In this document: positions 45,045 to 54,393 of the stretch, piece after piece | How the letters are laid out: every line of letters starts with the position of its first letter | Position numbering within the stretch: the stretch's first letter is position 1 | Assembly (NCBI GenBank): GCA_016718505.1 | Contig: JADKDE010000002.1 | Coordinates: 682,001-746,000, forward strand | Length of the DNA: 64,000 nucleotides | Source of the DNA: Saprospiraceae bacterium | GTDB lineage: Bacteria > Bacteroidota > Bacteroidia > Chitinophagales > Saprospiraceae | Reading direction: 5' to 3' | Program-made: the position numbers and the translations under genes | Notes under the pieces: model-generated | Told to the model about the DNA's origin: nothing | The model's input: the letters and a program-made list of their open reading frames with translations, nothing else | Databases searched by the model: none

Positions 45045-46670
45045 ATGAATTTATATAACTCCAGTATTATCCTCATCGTAGGACTTTTTTTACAAATAAG
45101 TTGTACATTAAATGTAAATGCTCAGGCAGAAAGGAGTATTCCCTATGCCGTATCGGGGCAGCTAGTAATCAAAACGCATGGTGAAATAACCCAGCAGGAA
45201 GCTAAAGCTTTGGAACAGTTTGTATCCATCAAGCTTCTTTCGAAATCCCTTAACATTTATAGCCTTATCGGTTTAGATAAAAACCTATCAACAGTCCAAA
45301 TTGAACAGAAATTAAAGACCGTGCTCACTCCTGCTTATTCCCATCCTAATTATATCCTCGAGAAAAGAGATACGAGACCTGATGATACCAACTATTCAGA
45401 TCAGTGGTATTTGGAAAAAATTGGCGCCCCATTTCTTTGGGATTACAATACTGGAGGAGTAACGCTTAATGGTAGTGATTCGATTGTTATCGCAGTGATC
45501 GACGGAGGATTTCAGACATCTCATACCGATCTGAAAGCAAATATTTGGGTCAATAGAGATGAAATCCCAAATGACGGAATAGACAACGATGGCAATGGTT
45601 TCGTGGATGATACGAATGGATGGAATTTTGATCTAGACAAAAATGTTTATTCACCTGATTCTCACGGTACAGCGGTGGCTGGCATCATTTGTGCTGAAGG
45701 TAATAATTCAAAAGGAGTCACTGGACTCAATTGGAAGATTAAGGCAATGCTTCTTGAAGTTGCTACCGTTGAAGATATTGTATCTGCTTATGACTATGTT
45801 TATAATATACGTCAAAAATACGATGCAAGTTCTGGGTCAAAAGGTTCGTTTGTAGTTGCCACTTCTGCTAGCTTAGGGATTTCTAATGCATTTCCTAATG
45901 TGGCACCATCCTATTGTGACGCGATAGGTCTTGTGAGCAATATTGGTGTTTTAAATGCTTGCGCGACGACCAATAGCAATGTTAATATCGATATTACAGG
46001 CGATTTACCGAGTCTATGTACAGCTGATAATATGATTGTCGTAAATTCTACAAAAAGAGACGACTCTAGATATTCAAGCGGTTATTCAGCAGCATATGTC
46101 GATCTAGGTGTTCCAGGCTTTGAGATTTACACGACCACTTTGGATAATTTATATGGAAATTTTCAAGGGACATCGGCGGCTACTCCTGTGCTCGGGGGCG
46201 GCATTGCCTTGTTATTTTCCTGCGCACCTCCTGCCTTTATTGAAAAATACAAACTGCAACCCAAACAAACAGCTCAAGAACTAAAACAGATAATTTTATC
46301 AAGTACAGATCCTCTCCAAGTCTTAAGTGACAAGACAGTATCTGGCGGACGACTGAACTTAAGAAAAGCCATCGAGACCTTAAATGAGAACTATAATGGG
46401 CTACGGCTAGGTTCTTTGTCGGTCGATAATTTGTGGCCTATTCCTTCCACAATCAATTTATATGGAGACCTCACCATACCTAGGTTTGGGGATTATGATT
46501 TGATCGTGTCCAGTACAGATGGAAAAATTGTTTCAAGGCAGAAGTTGACTTTTGGGGGCACTTCATTCAGTAGATTTCAAGTAGATGTAAAAAATTTAGC
46601 CACGGGTGTCTATATCGTTACCATATACAACGGTAAGGAAAAAAAATCAGCCCGATTTGTAAAACTATAA
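45045..46670 (+). CDS. Secreted S8 (subtilisin) family peptidase with T9SS sorting domain
   Basis: 541 residues from the ATG at 45045. Signal peptide ends at NVNAQ, followed by a propeptide-like region (about 28-115). The catalytic triad is visible: Asp in IAVIDGGFQTSHTD, His in DSHGTAVAGII, Ser in FQGTSAATPVLGGG. The C-terminal 80 residues (NLWPIPSTINLYGD to KSARFVKL) are a T9SS type A sorting domain, so the enzyme is exported and likely anchored at the cell surface. A role in external protein degradation is inferred. Confidence 0.92.
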   Translation: MNLYNSSIILIVGLFLQISCTLNVNAQAERSIPYAVSGQLVIKTHGEITQQEAKALEQFVSIKLLSKSLNIYSLIGLDKNLSTVQIEQKLKTVLTPAYSHPNYILEKRDTRPDDTNYSDQWYLEKIGAPFLWDYNTGGVTLNGSDSIVIAVIDGGFQTSHTDLKANIWVNRDEIPNDGIDNDGNGFVDDTNGWNFDLDKNVYSPDSHGTAVAGIICAEGNNSKGVTGLNWKIKAMLLEVATVEDIVSAYDYVYNIRQKYDASSGSKGSFVVATSASLGISNAFPNVAPSYCDAIGLVSNIGVLNACATTNSNVNIDITGDLPSLCTADNMIVVNSTKRDDSRYSSGYSAAYVDLGVPGFEIYTTTLDNLYGNFQGTSAATPVLGGGIALLFSCAPPAFIEKYKLQPKQTAQELKQIILSSTDPLQVLSDKTVSGGRLNLRKAIETLNENYNGLRLGSLSVDNLWPIPSTINLYGDLTIPRFGDYDLIVSSTDGKIVSRQKLTFGGTSFSRFQVDVKNLATGVYIVTIYNGKEKKSARFVKL

Positions 46671-46702
46671 GGAAAATTATAAAATTTTCTTGTGTTGTTT
46701 TT
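46671..46702 (+). terminator. Weak AT-rich terminator
   Basis: Stem GAAAATT / AATTTTC with loop ATAA directly after the protease stop, then a T-rich tract (TTGTGTTGTTTTTT). Low GC makes it uncertain. Confidence 0.4.
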
Positions 46703-46858
46703 TGCTTAATTCCTGATATTATTGGGGTTTTTCCATTGAGGTACAAGGGTTTTGGATGCATACTTGGAAGGCTTTGTCTAAAATAATATAGAAAAAATAA
46801 ATATTTGAATAAATATTATTTGTACATTTACTTCCGATTGACCAACTAATTATTTACT

Positions 46859-48322
46859 ATGAAGACTATTGAATCCATTCAATTAGCCGCCAAAGAAGGG
46901 AATACTCTCAAGAGAACTTTGGGGCCATTCAACCTTGTTACCTTGGGAATTGGCGCCATCATTGGTGCTGGATTGTTCTCTATCACAGGAGGTGCAGCAG
47001 CCCATAATGCAGGACCAGCGGTTACCATTTCCTTTGTAATAGCTGCCATTGCCTGTACTTTTGCAGGTTTGTGTTATGCTGAGTTTGCATCTATGATTCC
47101 AGTTGCTGGATCTGCATATACTTATTCTTATGTAACCATGGTTAAATTTATGCCATGGATTATTGGCTGGGATTTGGTTCTAGAATATGCGGTAGGAGCT
47201 GCAACCGTTGCCATATCTTGGTCAAGGTATTTTGTGAAATTTTTGCACAATTTTGGCATCGATTTGCCACCTTCTATGACGATGTCTCCATTCGATACAG
47301 CAACCTTGTCTGATGGATCTACTGTTACGGGTATGATTAATATCCCTGCGGTATTTATAGTTGTATTGATGAGTTTGTTGCTTATCCGAGGTACCAAGGA
47401 ATCCGCTACTGTCAACAACGTAATAGTCATCTTGAAAGTAGCTGTAGTTTTGATTTTTATTGCTCTAGGATGGGGTTATATCAAACAGTCAAATTATGAT
47501 CCTTATATCATCGAAAACACAGGAACTTTTGGTGAGTACGGTTGGAGTGGAATCTTCAGAGCCGCTGGTATTATCTTCTTCGCTTATATTGGTTTTGACG
47601 CAGTTTCAACAGCAGCCCAGGAAGCTAAAAATCCAAGTCGAGATATGCCCATTGGTATCTTGGTTTCATTGGTGATTTGTACAGTTCTATACATACTTTT
47701 TGCTCACGTAATGACTGGAGTGGCCAATTTTAAGATGTTCGCTGGCCAAGATGGGATTGCCCCTGTTGCTTTAGCCATCGATCAAATGGGGCCAACCAAT
47801 GCGGACGGTACGGTTACACCAGCTTATCCATGGCTTAATAATGCCATTATTTTGGCCATTTTGGCTGGATATTCTTCTGTGATTATGGTAATGTTGATGG
47901 GTCAGACCCGTGTTTTTTTCTCGATGGCTGAAGATAGATTTTTACCAGATGTATTCCGTAAAGTTCACGCAGACTACAAAACACCTTATCTTTCTAATCT
48001 TTTGTTTATGGTTTTTGTAGGGCTATTTGCAGCATTCGTTCCAGCTAGGGTAGTGGGTGAAATGACTTCAATCGGTACATTATTAGCCTTCGTATTGGTT
48101 TGTATGGGTATCATTGTATTGAGAAAAACCAAGCCCGATTTGCCTCGTGCTTTCAAGACCCCTCTTGTACCTTTGATTCCTATATTGGGGATTGTAAGTT
48201 GTTTGGCAATGATGTTTTCATTGGGATTTGACACTTGGCTTCGACTGATCATTTGGATGGCGATCGGTCTAATTATTTATTTTTTATACTCTAAAGAAAG
48301 GGTTGAAAACCACGAGCAATAA
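46859..48322 (+). CDS. Amino acid permease (APC superfamily, CAT-like)
   Basis: 487 residues, 12 or more transmembrane helices. KRTLGPFNLVTLGIGAIIGAGLFSITGGAA is the APC signature start (helix 1 unwound GAIIGAG). FFAYIGFDAVSTAAQEAKNPSRDMPIGI is the cationic-amino-acid-transporter hallmark between helices 6 and 7. It imports amino acids by proton or cation coupling; exact substrate unknown. No regulatory gene adjoins. The preceding 157 bp hold no clear promoter. Confidence 0.9.
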   Translation: MKTIESIQLAAKEGNTLKRTLGPFNLVTLGIGAIIGAGLFSITGGAAAHNAGPAVTISFVIAAIACTFAGLCYAEFASMIPVAGSAYTYSYVTMVKFMPWIIGWDLVLEYAVGAATVAISWSRYFVKFLHNFGIDLPPSMTMSPFDTATLSDGSTVTGMINIPAVFIVVLMSLLLIRGTKESATVNNVIVILKVAVVLIFIALGWGYIKQSNYDPYIIENTGTFGEYGWSGIFRAAGIIFFAYIGFDAVSTAAQEAKNPSRDMPIGILVSLVICTVLYILFAHVMTGVANFKMFAGQDGIAPVALAIDQMGPTNADGTVTPAYPWLNNAIILAILAGYSSVIMVMLMGQTRVFFSMAEDRFLPDVFRKVHADYKTPYLSNLLFMVFVGLFAAFVPARVVGEMTSIGTLLAFVLVCMGIIVLRKTKPDLPRAFKTPLVPLIPILGIVSCLAMMFSLGFDTWLRLIIWMAIGLIIYFLYSKERVENHEQ

Positions 48323-48400
48323 TTCAGGTTACTTTAATTTATTACTATCAATTTTTATAAAGATTCTTATTTTTCCTAAATACCAAAGAAACTAATTAAA

Positions 48401-49048
48401 ATGAAATTAGACAATATCATTTCTCTTTTTGTACCCAAGGATAAAATCTTCTTTACACTTTTTGAGAAATTAGCAGAAAATTTAGAAGAAATTTCTGCCG
48501 CGATGACTAGCATGGTTAATAGTAGTTCCAAAGAAAAAAGAAAAGAATGGGCTACAACCATAACAAGGCTTGAAAATGTTGGAGATACTTATACTCACGA
48601 TGTATTTATTCAACTTAGCGTGAATTTTATCACTCCTTTTGATAGGGAGGATATCCACTATTTAGTTTCTTCAATTGACGATGTTGCCGACCATATTTGT
48701 GGTGCGGCTAAGCGGATAGACATGTATAATATTGATACAATTGATTCTCCCATGATTCGCCTAGCAGAATTAGTTGAAAAAGGGGCAGCAGAATTAGGCA
48801 TAGCCCTAAGAGGACTTCGAAATATGAAAAATATTGGTCGGATAAAAGAGTCTTGTATTAGAATTAATAGCATCGAGAATAATGCCGATGACGTATTCGA
48901 AATGGCCATCGCCAATCTTTTTGAAGACGAAAAAGATGCAATAAAGCTGATCAAAATAAAAGAAATATACGCTTCCCTCGAAGAGGCCACAGATAAGTGT
49001 GAAGATGCAGCCAATGTAATAGAGTCAATTCTTGTAAAGCACGCGTGA
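48401..49048 (+). CDS. DUF47 family protein (PhoU-like Pit accessory)
   Basis: 215 residues, all helical, FVPKDKIFFTLFEKLAENLEEISAAM and FITPFDREDIHYLVSSIDDVADHI being typical. DUF47 proteins resemble PhoU and are nearly always encoded with a PiT phosphate transporter. They probably regulate it. Here the pit gene starts 12 bp later. Confidence 0.93.
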   Translation: MKLDNIISLFVPKDKIFFTLFEKLAENLEEISAAMTSMVNSSSKEKRKEWATTITRLENVGDTYTHDVFIQLSVNFITPFDREDIHYLVSSIDDVADHICGAAKRIDMYNIDTIDSPMIRLAELVEKGAAELGIALRGLRNMKNIGRIKESCIRINSIENNADDVFEMAIANLFEDEKDAIKLIKIKEIYASLEEATDKCEDAANVIESILVKHA

Positions 49049-49060
49049 TAATTAATAATT

Positions 49061-50059
49061 ATGCAGGTTGATATTTTAATCGTAGTTATTTCCTTAGCCT
49101 TAATCTTTGATTTTATCAATGGATTTCACGATGCGGCGAATTCCATCGCTACCGTCGTGTCCACCAAAGTTCTAAGCCCATTCCTAGCAGTTATTTGGGC
49201 AGCATTTTTTAATTTTGTTGCATTTTGGATTTTTGATTTGCATGTAGCTGATACCGTTGCCAAGACAGTTGATGCAAAGAGTATTACCATTTATGTGATA
49301 CTTTCAGGGCTGATCGGGGCTATTATTTGGAATTTATTTACTTGGTGGAAAGGTATTCCTTCATCGTCTTCCCATACGCTGATAGGAGGTTTTGCAGGGG
49401 CAGCAATTGCTCATGCAGGATTCGATGTGGTAAAGTGGACGGTTGTATTACCCATTATTTATTTCATTGCGCTTGCGCCCATCATAGGTATGTTGATTTC
49501 CTTAACTATCTCCATCCTTTTAACCAATATTTGCAAAAATTTCAATAACGCCAAAGTTGATAAAGTTTTCCGAAAATTACAGTTGCTGTCGGCTGGTGCT
49601 TATAGTTTGGGACATGGTGGTAACGACGCTCAAAAAGTGATGGGTATCATCGGTGCAGCTTTGATAACCCAGGGACAGATCAATAATTTTCACGAATTGC
49701 CAGCTTGGGTACCAATAAGCTGCTATACAGCCATTTCTTTTGGTACTATGTTTGGTGGTTGGAAGATTGTCAAAACGATGGGTAGCAAAATTACCAAATT
49801 GACCCCATTCGAAGGCTTCGCAGCGGAAACAGCTGGAGCCATCACTTTATTTGGTACAGGGGGACTTGGTATTCCTGTCAGTACTACCCATACCATCACG
49901 GGATCCATTATTGGGGTAGGTATGGTTAAGCGTATCAGCGCAGTAAGATGGGGAGTCACCATCAATATCTTGTGGGCATGGGTTTTGACTATTCCTGTGA
50001 GTGCATTTCTTGGTGGATTAACATTTTATTTGGTGGAGCATTTTGCTGGATATTTTTAA
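49061..50059 (+). CDS. Inorganic phosphate transporter, PiT family
   Basis: 332 residues with about ten hydrophobic segments. The two halves each carry the PiT signature: FDFINGFHDAANSIATVVSTKVL (near the start) and SLGHGGNDAQKVMGIIGAAL (about 182-201). VSTTHTITGSIIGVG marks the second half-end. It is a low-affinity, cation-coupled phosphate importer of the inner membrane, working with the DUF47 partner. Confidence 0.94.
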   Translation: MQVDILIVVISLALIFDFINGFHDAANSIATVVSTKVLSPFLAVIWAAFFNFVAFWIFDLHVADTVAKTVDAKSITIYVILSGLIGAIIWNLFTWWKGIPSSSSHTLIGGFAGAAIAHAGFDVVKWTVVLPIIYFIALAPIIGMLISLTISILLTNICKNFNNAKVDKVFRKLQLLSAGAYSLGHGGNDAQKVMGIIGAALITQGQINNFHELPAWVPISCYTAISFGTMFGGWKIVKTMGSKITKLTPFEGFAAETAGAITLFGTGGLGIPVSTTHTITGSIIGVGMVKRISAVRWGVTINILWAWVLTIPVSAFLGGLTFYLVEHFAGYF

Positions 50060-50128
50060 CCAAATTAATTTTTATCCCATTAAAAAAAATATTATTTAAA
50101 TTAGATTTTTATTTTTGAAAAATATTTC

Positions 50129-50136
50129 TAACTTTG
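50129..50136 (+). promoter_or_regulatory. -7 element of the tRNA-Ser gene
   Basis: TAACTTTG matches TAnnTTTG, 18 bases before the tRNA 5' end. A -33 TTG at ideal distance is not seen. Confidence 0.5.
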
Positions 50137-50154
50137 CAGCCGCTTAACACTCAT

Positions 50155-50239
50155 GGAGAGATGGCAGAGCGGTTTAATGCGGCGGTCTTGAAAACCGTTG
50201 ACTGTAATAGGTCCGGGGGTTCGAATCCCTCTCTCTCCG
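50155..50239 (+). tRNA. tRNA-Ser (anticodon TGA)
   Basis: Acceptor stem GGAGAGA (50155-50161) pairs with TCTCTCC (50232-50238). Anticodon loop CTTGAAA carries TGA, within the stem CGGT/ACCG. A long variable arm follows, as expected of tRNA-Ser, and the T arm is GGGGGTTCGAATCCCT. CCA is not encoded directly after the discriminator G. Confidence 0.95.
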
Positions 50240-50486
50240 CCCCAATTTCTACTCTATCACACTTACGCTTTTTCGGGCTGCTCACATCTCACTGGTTCAT
50301 TTTATTTATGTCATTCCAAAAAAAACTCGAATTTAATAATTGCTAGGAATTGTGCTTTGTGATAAGGGAAGGCTAGGATAAAGACACCAGTTAGTTTTGG
50401 GGATTAATTTTACCTTGTTTTTTCGTAGGGGAGCTGAAAATGTTATTTGTGAAAATTCCTTCATTTGTAAAAATCTGAAAAAATAC

Positions 50487-50517
50487 TTGTTTCCTAATAG
50501 GGAAATATATATCTTTG
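50487..50517 (+). promoter_or_regulatory. Promoter of the toxin-antitoxin pair
   Basis: TTG at 50487-50489 and TATCTTTG at 50510-50517 (spacer 20). TTTCC-6-GGAAA (50490-50505) is an inverted repeat within the spacer, a possible antitoxin operator. Confidence 0.6.
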
Positions 50518-50529
50518 AAAAAAGAATTA

Positions 50530-50877
50530 ATGGAAACAACTTTTGAAGTAGATTTACTTCCTGATGCACAAGAGTTTTTAGAGAAACTTGACGATAGTGC
50601 TAGAGAAAAAATTTATTACAATATTAAAAAATCGCAAATTGTAATTGACAACGAATTGTTTAAAAAGTTAAATAACTTTATTTGGGAATTTAGAACTTTA
50701 TTCAATAACAAATCCTACAGACTTTTTGCATTTTGGGATAGAACAGCAGGACAAAAGACATTGGTAATAGCAACACACTGAATATTAAAAAAGACCCAAA
50801 AAACACCTTCAAAGGAAATTAAGAAAGCAGAGAAAATCAGAAAAGGATATTTAGATAACAAATTTATTATAAAATAA
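50530..50877 (+). pseudogene. RelE/HigB-type (Gp49-like) toxin with internal TGA stop
   Basis: From the ATG at 50530 the frame reads METTFEVDLLPDAQEFLEKLDD...FRLFAFWD-type RelE-fold sequence to LVIATH, then hits TGA at 50779-50781. The same frame continues with ILKKTQKTPSKEIKKAEKIRKGYLDNK to TAA at 50875-50877, 1 base before the antitoxin ATG. In this family the stop position is normally Gly (ATHGFxKKT). So one base change (GGA to TGA) has cut 32 of 115 residues, including the basic helix. The rest of the gene is still undamaged, so the change is recent, or is an error. The protein would have been an mRNA interferase. Confidence 0.75.
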
Positions 50878-50878
50878 T

Positions 50879-51199
50879 ATGGCAGATAAATTCAAAACAG
50901 TTTCACTTGACAAAATGATAGACAAACACATTGGAACTCTTGGAACACCAAGACGAGATGCATTTGAAAATGAGTTAAGAATTGACTTGCTTGGACAAAC
51001 GATAAAACAAATAAGACAAGAACATAATTTGACACAAGAACAACTAGGTGAATTAGTTGGAGTCCAGAAAGCTCAAATTTCAAAAATTGAGAACAGTGTT
51101 AAGAATGCTAGGTTCGAAACAATTTTAAAAGTATTTGACGCATTAGGAGCTAAAGTGAACTTTAACGTAGAATTTACGAAAAAGGAGTTAGTGTACTGA
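50879..51199 (+). CDS. HigA-type antitoxin, XRE family HTH
   Basis: 106 residues. The HTH (about 40-95) reads LLGQTIKQIRQEHNLTQEQLGELVGVQKAQISKIENSVKNARFETILKVFDALGAKV, a full XRE domain. Starts 1 base after the toxin frame ends. Toxin-before-antitoxin order is that of HigBA. With a truncated toxin it may persist as a free regulator of the promoter repeat at 50490-50505. Confidence 0.92.
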   Translation: MADKFKTVSLDKMIDKHIGTLGTPRRDAFENELRIDLLGQTIKQIRQEHNLTQEQLGELVGVQKAQISKIENSVKNARFETILKVFDALGAKVNFNVEFTKKELVY

Positions 51200-51348
51200 T
51201 AAAAAAAAAGGATTCAGTAAATACTGCCGAACACCCTCATTTATTCGTAATCAGCTTATTATCAATAAAAATGGTCAAAAAACGCCAATACTTTTTATCA
51301 AAAGAACAAAAGTACTGGCGCAAATTTCTAAATATTTAACGACATAGT

Positions 51349-53532
51349 CTAAATATCGAATCTATCCAAATCCATGACCTTCGCCCAAGCAGCTACGAAA
51401 TCCTTAACGAATTTTGAATCAGAATCTGATGAAGCGTATATTTCGGATACCGCTCTAAGTTCAGAATTAGACCCAAAGATCAAATCTGCTCGTGTCGCTG
51501 TCCATTTTGGTTCACCTGTTTTTCTACTGGAGCCAACAAAAATCTCTCCTGCATCTGTGGTGGCTTTCCAAGTTAGTCCTAGATCCAATAAATTAACGAA
51601 AAAGTCATTCGACAATACTTCTGGTTTATCGGTAAATACTCCAAGCTTTGAACCATCAAAATTGGTATTTAACACGCGCAAACCGCCCAATAATACCGTC
51701 ATTTCGGGAACTGTAAGAGTCAATTGTTGAGCTTTGTCCACTAGTAAATCCTCTGTGATGGCATTACTTTTCGGATTTTTATAATTCCTAAATCCATCAG
51801 CAAGGGGTTCTAATACTTCAAAAGACTCTACATCCGTTTGATCAAGTAAAGCATCTCCTCTACCAGAGGTAAACGGCACAGTTATGGTCAAACCAGCATT
51901 TTTAGCCGAACGCTCAATGCCTACATTTCCTCCCAATACGATTAAATCCGCTAGGGAAATATCTATACCTCCAGCTTTAGCCTCACTCTTTATTTTTTCA
52001 TAAATCGATAATACTTGTTGTAGCTTTTCTGGATTGTTTGCAGCCCAATTTGATTGAGGAGCGAAGCGAATTCTTGCACCATTGGCACCACCTCGCTTAT
52101 CTGAATTTCTAAACGTAGAAGCTGAAGCCCATGCCGTTCGCACTAGATCTCCTATTGATAATCCGCTGGCTTGGATTTTATCCTTTACCGTTTTTATCTG
52201 TGCTTCGGATAAAACTACACCAGCAGGGATTGGGTCTTGCCAAATCAGGACTTCTTTTGGCACTTCTTCGCCTAAATATCGTGCCAATGGCCCCATGTCC
52301 CTATGCGTCAATTTAAACCAAGCCTTAGCAAAACTTTCAGCGAATAAATCAAAATTTTCATGATATTTCCTTGAAATGGCTTCATAAATTGGGTCCAATT
52401 TTAGCCCCAAATCCGCTGTCGTCATCATAGGCGCATGAAATTTTGTTGTATCATGTGCATCGACGACGAGAGTAGCCGCAGCAGGATCAGTTGGAATCCA
52501 CTGATGCGCTCCTGCAGGGCTTTTTGTTAATTTCCAGTCATACTTGAACAAGGTATCAAAATAACCATTATCCCAAGTCGTTGGATTGGGTTTCCAAGCT
52601 CCTTCGATGCCACTTGTAGTAGTATCTCCAGCTTTTCCTTGCCCGTGACTATTCTTCCATCCCATTCCCATTTCTTCAATAGAAGCGCCTTCTGGTTCGC
52701 GACCTACAAGAGAAGGATCTCCAGCACCATGTGCTTTACCAAATGTATGCCCACCAGCTACCAAAGCGACGGTCTCTTCGTCATTCATCGCCATACGAGC
52801 GAATGTTTCTCTTACATCTATTGCTGAAGCCAATGGATCTGGATTGCCATTTGGGCCTTCAGGATTTACATAAATTAATCCCATTTGAACAGCGGCTAGC
52901 GGATTGTCCAATTCGCGATCTCCTTTATATCTCTTATCGCCGAGCCATTCTGTTTCTTGACCCCAATTGATATCCAATTCTGGCTCCCAGATATCTTCTC
53001 TACCTCCCGCAAATCCAAAAGTTTTGAAACCCATGGATTCAAGCGCACAATTTCCAGCCAAAATCAATAAATCTGCCCAAGATATCTTATTGCCATACTT
53101 TTGTTTGATAGGCCATAATAAAAATCGAGCTTTATCCAAATTCCCATTGTCGGGCCAACTGTTCACCGGAGCAAATCGCTGATTTCCTGTATTGGCTCCA
53201 CCTCGTCCATCAGAAATACGATAAGTACCAGCGCTATGCCACGCCATTCTTATGAATAGGGGACCGTAATGCCCGTAGTCGGCAGGCCACCAATCCTGAG
53301 AAGTAGTCATCAATACTTCTATATCTTTTTTGATGGCTTTCAAGTCAAGTTTTTTGAACTCACTCGCATAATCAAATCCCTGATCCATAGGGTCGGATAG
53401 GGATGAATTTTGTCTTAAAACACTTAGATTTAACCTATTCGGCCACCAATCATTGTTGCTGGTACCACCACCAGCCGTTTGCTTTTTTTGTCCATGGTTG
53501 AACGGACATTTTCCATCTATCGCATCACTCAT
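51349..53532 (-). CDS. katG: Catalase-peroxidase KatG
   Basis: 727 residues, full length for the two-domain bacterial family. Distal Trp and His lie in FIRMAWHSAGTYR, proximal His in VALVAGGHTFGKAHGAG, and the adduct Tyr in MGLIYVNPEGPNG. The C-terminal domain lacks the haem site, as is normal (VRTAWASASTFR). It removes hydrogen peroxide. Cytoplasmic. No OxyR or Fur-like gene nearby, and no clear promoter in the 165 bp upstream. Confidence 0.97.
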   Translation of the reverse strand: MSDAIDGKCPFNHGQKKQTAGGGTSNNDWWPNRLNLSVLRQNSSLSDPMDQGFDYASEFKKLDLKAIKKDIEVLMTTSQDWWPADYGHYGPLFIRMAWHSAGTYRISDGRGGANTGNQRFAPVNSWPDNGNLDKARFLLWPIKQKYGNKISWADLLILAGNCALESMGFKTFGFAGGREDIWEPELDINWGQETEWLGDKRYKGDRELDNPLAAVQMGLIYVNPEGPNGNPDPLASAIDVRETFARMAMNDEETVALVAGGHTFGKAHGAGDPSLVGREPEGASIEEMGMGWKNSHGQGKAGDTTTSGIEGAWKPNPTTWDNGYFDTLFKYDWKLTKSPAGAHQWIPTDPAAATLVVDAHDTTKFHAPMMTTADLGLKLDPIYEAISRKYHENFDLFAESFAKAWFKLTHRDMGPLARYLGEEVPKEVLIWQDPIPAGVVLSEAQIKTVKDKIQASGLSIGDLVRTAWASASTFRNSDKRGGANGARIRFAPQSNWAANNPEKLQQVLSIYEKIKSEAKAGGIDISLADLIVLGGNVGIERSAKNAGLTITVPFTSGRGDALLDQTDVESFEVLEPLADGFRNYKNPKSNAITEDLLVDKAQQLTLTVPEMTVLLGGLRVLNTNFDGSKLGVFTDKPEVLSNDFFVNLLDLGLTWKATTDAGEIFVGSSRKTGEPKWTATRADLIFGSNSELRAVSEIYASSDSDSKFVKDFVAAWAKVMDLDRFDI

Positions 53533-53697
53533 TTATACAATTTTTTTTAAGGATTTATAATTAAATTTATAACATTAAAATGAGCACATTGTTTGACGAA
53601 ATTATTCTCTTCCAAAGTGAAAGTATGGCCATAATTTTTAAGTACATTCAGTTACGGTTAGGAGGATGAGTGGTTTTATTTTTTTAATTAAAATGCT

Positions 53698-54336
53698 CTA
53701 TAATAGAGATTTGTGGGAGCCGTCACACCCTGGCATTTTCTTGGATAAGCCACATACACAGTCATTGATTCCTTTGCCATAAAAAATTCTCAAAAGGCTG
53801 CTATCAATCCTCGAGTCTCTAGTTTTAGACTGTACAGGTGCCTTGAAATATAGCAAATAAGCGCGTTGTCGCCCAGGGGTAAGGGCCAAAAATGCCTCTT
53901 TAAAATCTGGAATTTCTTTGAATTTATTTTCAAGCTCAATGGGGAAATCACTTTCAGTGGTTTTCTTAAATTCAACTTGAAGCCCCTGCCTTTCTATTTC
54001 TACAGCTTCGTAAATATAGGATAGAATAGTATGCTTATGTTTTAAAATTTCGGATACAGAAGTTAAGGGAATAATCCTAGCAGATTGGGTATTTTCGCCT
54101 TGTTGTTTGAGGATTTTTTCGGGATCGGATAACAATATTCCTTTGAAAAAACTTAGCACACAAAATTCCTTGAATCCACCAATAATAAGAATGTTTTTTC
54201 CTTCAAAAGTATAACATGGATTTCGCCATTTCAATTCTTCAACGAGCCCAGACTCTAGCACGATTGATCTCAATACGGTAAGTTCTTCATTCCAGTTTTT
54301 GACTTTTTTAAGATAATCATCGACTAAAGAATTCAT
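53698..54336 (-). CDS. YdeI/DUF1801 family protein with C-terminal CDGSH iron-sulfur motif
   Basis: 212 residues. The DUF1801 fold occupies about 1-110 (LRSIVLESGLVEELKWRNPCYTF, GFKEFCVLSFFKG), then a YdeI-type helical part (about 130-185, FKEAFLALTPGRQRAYLLYF). The last residues read DCVCGLSKKMPGCDGSHKSL, an exact CDGSH iron-sulfur consensus C-x-C-x2-S-x3-P-x-C-D-G-S-H. This predicts one [2Fe-2S] cluster with a labile His ligand. Function of the family is unknown; the motif suggests redox or cluster transfer. It lies between katG and alaS on the same strand, 57 bp after alaS. Confidence 0.85.
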   Translation of the reverse strand: MNSLVDDYLKKVKNWNEELTVLRSIVLESGLVEELKWRNPCYTFEGKNILIIGGFKEFCVLSFFKGILLSDPEKILKQQGENTQSARIIPLTSVSEILKHKHTILSYIYEAVEIERQGLQVEFKKTTESDFPIELENKFKEIPDFKEAFLALTPGRQRAYLLYFKAPVQSKTRDSRIDSSLLRIFYGKGINDCVCGLSKKMPGCDGSHKSLL

Positions 54337-54393
54337 CTCTAATTATTTTAAGATACTGCTGGATATCTTGACCATTTAAAAATACATACTTGG

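Noticed and set aside
50779..50781. TGA as a recoded (selenocysteine) codon in the toxin gene
   Set aside because: The aligned position is Gly in the family, no SECIS-like hairpin was noticed and no selenoprotein genes are in the window.
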